Shown: one piece after another, positions 62,046 through 64,000 of the stretch
How positions within the stretch are numbered: position 1 is the first letter of the stretch
How the letters are laid out: the number at the start of each line of letters is the position of its first letter
DNA from: Fundidesulfovibrio putealis DSM 16056
GTDB lineage: Bacteria; Desulfobacterota; Desulfovibrionia; Desulfovibrionales; Desulfovibrionaceae
Length of the DNA: 64,000 bases
Direction: 5' to 3'
Assembly (NCBI RefSeq): GCF_000429325.1
Contig: NZ_AUBQ01000004.1
Coordinates: 1 to 64,000 of the forward strand
The notes under the pieces: model-generated
What the model saw: the letters and a program-made list of their open reading frames with translations, nothing else
Told to the model about the DNA's origin: nothing
The model's database searches: none
Program-made: the position numbers and the translations under genes

Positions 62046-64000
62046 ATGCTCCCGTTGGATTCCCATTGGTACCAGAAGACAGTGTTCTATGAGCTGCACG
62101 TGCGATCTTTCGCGGACGGCGACGGCGACGGCATCGGCGACTTCAAAGGGCTCATAAAACACCTGGGATACCTCGAACGGCTAGGCATCGGAGCGCTGTG
62201 GCTCCTGCCTTTCTATCCGTCCCCGCTGCGCGACGACGGGTACGACATCGCCAATTACATGGGCATCCATCCCGACTACGGCACTCTGGCCGACTTCAAG
62301 CGGTTCCTGCGCGAGGCCCACGACCGGGGCATCCGGGTGGTCACCGAGCTGGTGCTCAACCACACCTCGGACCAGCACCCCTGGTTCCAAAGGGCGCGGA
62401 AAGCCAAGCCAGGTTCTTCCGCGCGCGACTTCTACGTCTGGAGCGAAACACCGGACAAATTCCGCAAAGCACGGATCATCTTCAAGGACTTCGAGCACTC
62501 CAACTGGGCCTGGGACCCGGTGGCCAAGTCCAACTACTGGCACCGATTCTATTCCCACCAGCCCGACCTGAACTTCGATAACCCCACGGTCCGACGCGAG
62601 ATGCTCAAGGTGGTGGATCACTGGCTGGGCATGGGCGTGGACGGCCTGCGCCTGGACGCCGTGCCTTACCTCCATGAGAGTGAAGGAACCAACTGCGAGA
62701 ACCTGCCGGAGACCCACGCCTTTCTCAAACAATTGCGGGCGCATGTTGATGAGAAATTCCCGGGGAGAATGCTCCTGGCGGAGGCCAACCAGTGGCCCGA
62801 GGACGCGGTGAGCTACTTCGGCCAGGGCGACGAGTGCCACATGGCGTTCGATTTCCCGGTCATGCCCCGCATCTTCATGGCCCTGTGGATGGAGGACCGC
62901 TATCCCATCATCGACATCGTGGGGCAGACCCCGGCCATTCCCAAAGGCTGCCAATGGGCGGTGTTTTTGCGCAACCACGACGAACTGACCCTGGAAATGG
63001 TCAGCGACGAGGAGCGCGACTACATGTACCGGGCCTACGCGCGGGATTCAAAGGCTCGCATCAACCTGGGGATACGCCGCAGGCTGGCTCCCTTGATGCA
63101 AAACAACCGCAGGAAGATGGAGCTTATCAACTTCCTGCTCTTTTCCTTTCCCGGTTCGCCCATCATGTATTACGGCGACGAACTGGGCATGGGCGACAAC
63201 TATCACCTGGGTGATCGCCACGGCGTGCGCACTCCCATGCAGTGGAGCCCTGACCGCAATGCGGGCTTTTCACCGGCAAATCCCCAGTCCTTGTATCTTC
63301 CGGTCATCATCGACCCGGAATACCATTACGAGGTGGTCAACGCCGAGACAGCGGAACGCAACCCGTCCTCATTCCTGTGGTGGATGCGCAGACTTATCGC
63401 CGTGTACAAGGGGCTGCCGGTCCTTGGCGTGGGAGATTTGGCGTTCATACACACAGAAAACACCAAGGTGCTGAGTTTTTTGCGAACCCACGGAGAAGTC
63501 CGGCTGCTGGTGGTGGCCAATCTGTCCCGGTACGCCCAGGTGGCGGAATTCGATCTGAGCGCCCTGGCGGGCCATACGCCGGTGGAGGTTTTCGGTCGTA
63601 CCCGGTTTCCGGGCATCCGAAAGGAGCCCTACGTCCTCACCATGGGGCCACACGACCACTTCTGGTTCCTGTTGGAGAACGGCTCCGGCAAACCACGTCC
63701 GTCCGAAGTCCAGAGTGTTTCGTCCCTGGCGGTCGATGCCGAGAACGGGTTGCACCATAAGGAAAACCTGTCCCAGCTGGAATCCTCGCTCCTGCCTGTC
63801 GCCCTGGCCAGGGGCATGCGCGGGACGACCATCTCAGGAGCGTTCGGTGAACTGAGAGTCCTGGACGCGCTCCCCCTGAAATGCCATGAACCCGGCGCCA
63901 CCCTGTTCATGGTCGAGGACGTCCAGGGCCTGAGCCCGCAGAACACGCACCTGCTTCTCGTGTCCGTGATCGACGAAAAACGGACGGAAATGTTCGCCGC
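62046..64000 (+). CDS. treS: Trehalose synthase TreS (partial; runs off the window)
   Basis: The frame from ATG 62046 stays open to the window end, 651 codons. It carries the TreS GH13 motifs: HWYQKTVFYELHVRSFADGDGDGIGDFKGL, VVTELVLNHTSDQHPWF, MGVDGLRLDAVPYL (nucleophile D), LLAEANQWPEDAV (acid/base E), AVFLRNHDELTLEMV and MYYGDELGMGD. It interconverts maltose and trehalose. The stretch after residue about 545 (NGSGKPRPSEV onward) suggests a fused maltokinase (Pep2-like) domain, common in TreS of this type, but it is cut off. AAGGTGG precedes the ATG. Confidence 0.95.
   Translation, partial: MLPLDSHWYQKTVFYELHVRSFADGDGDGIGDFKGLIKHLGYLERLGIGALWLLPFYPSPLRDDGYDIANYMGIHPDYGTLADFKRFLREAHDRGIRVVTELVLNHTSDQHPWFQRARKAKPGSSARDFYVWSETPDKFRKARIIFKDFEHSNWAWDPVAKSNYWHRFYSHQPDLNFDNPTVRREMLKVVDHWLGMGVDGLRLDAVPYLHESEGTNCENLPETHAFLKQLRAHVDEKFPGRMLLAEANQWPEDAVSYFGQGDECHMAFDFPVMPRIFMALWMEDRYPIIDIVGQTPAIPKGCQWAVFLRNHDELTLEMVSDEERDYMYRAYARDSKARINLGIRRRLAPLMQNNRRKMELINFLLFSFPGSPIMYYGDELGMGDNYHLGDRHGVRTPMQWSPDRNAGFSPANPQSLYLPVIIDPEYHYEVVNAETAERNPSSFLWWMRRLIAVYKGLPVLGVGDLAFIHTENTKVLSFLRTHGEVRLLVVANLSRYAQVAEFDLSALAGHTPVEVFGRTRFPGIRKEPYVLTMGPHDHFWFLLENGSGKPRPSEVQSVSSLAVDAENGLHHKENLSQLESSLLPVALARGMRGTTISGAFGELRVLDALPLKCHEPGATLFMVEDVQGLSPQNTHLLLVSVIDEKRTEMFA

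Noticed and set aside
1-64000. CRISPR arrays, rRNA or complete tRNA genes
   Set aside because: Reading through the window I found no regularly spaced repeats, no rRNA and only a 3' tRNA half at 55,307-55,351.

Overview
The window looks like a GC-rich deltaproteobacterial (Desulfovibrionaceae-like) chromosome. This is judged from the style of the proteins (phosphoketolase, a multi-PAS kinase with a cysteine-rich PAS domain, DUF3536/GH57 plus TreY plus TreS, an IncP-like Trb system); no 16S or taxonomic marker is present, so the assignment is inference. Roughly 1-55,351 reads as accessory, island-like DNA and 55,352-64,000 as host backbone.

1-4,600 is a graveyard of insertion sequences (IS21 helper end, IS3, two IS5-type elements, IS630) around one AT-rich HD-GYP gene. 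4,583-14,231 is a minus-strand block of cargo: a secreted concanavalin-like protein with a CsgG-like partner, phosphoketolase, TspO, two membrane proteins (one broken), an RNB exonuclease and a Mg2+ P-type ATPase. 14,886-23,660 holds small and defence-like genes: a DUF1508 protein, a Fic enzyme next to a TOTE-type primase-helicase, an orphan PAS histidine kinase, an IS5 relic and a hipBA module.

23,879-52,899 is a nearly unbroken minus-strand gene train, most genes joined by ATGA/TAATG overlaps. It begins with RP4-like traK-traL-traM and trbB-C-D-E-J-L-F-G (type IV secretion, MPF-T type), passes through a lipoprotein that looks like TrbH at one end and TcpQ/PilL at the other, runs into a complete R64-like thin (type IVb) pilus set (pilN-O-P-Q-R-S, a second ATPase, pilM, pilV), returns to trbI, traG and traF, and ends with an ArdC-zincin-Toprim protein, a lytic transglycosylase and a tail-collar-like secreted protein with a partner. 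A RelE/HTH toxin-antitoxin pair and a small lipoprotein sit on the opposite strand inside the train. No relaxase and no prepilin peptidase is encoded in the window, and both pilins start at what would be the mature N terminus.

52,636-55,351 is the control and integration module: two divergent small regulators, a 63-aa protein, an AlpA-like excisionase and a tyrosine integrase whose promoter carries repeated TGCTAAC motifs, abutting the 3' half of a tRNA-Thr(CGT). That half tRNA is the natural attachment-site end of the island; the other end is not seen and probably lies left of the window. To the right lie an IS3 relic and the alpha-glucan/trehalose cluster (discoidin-like protein, GH57, TreY, and divergent TreS cut by the window end).
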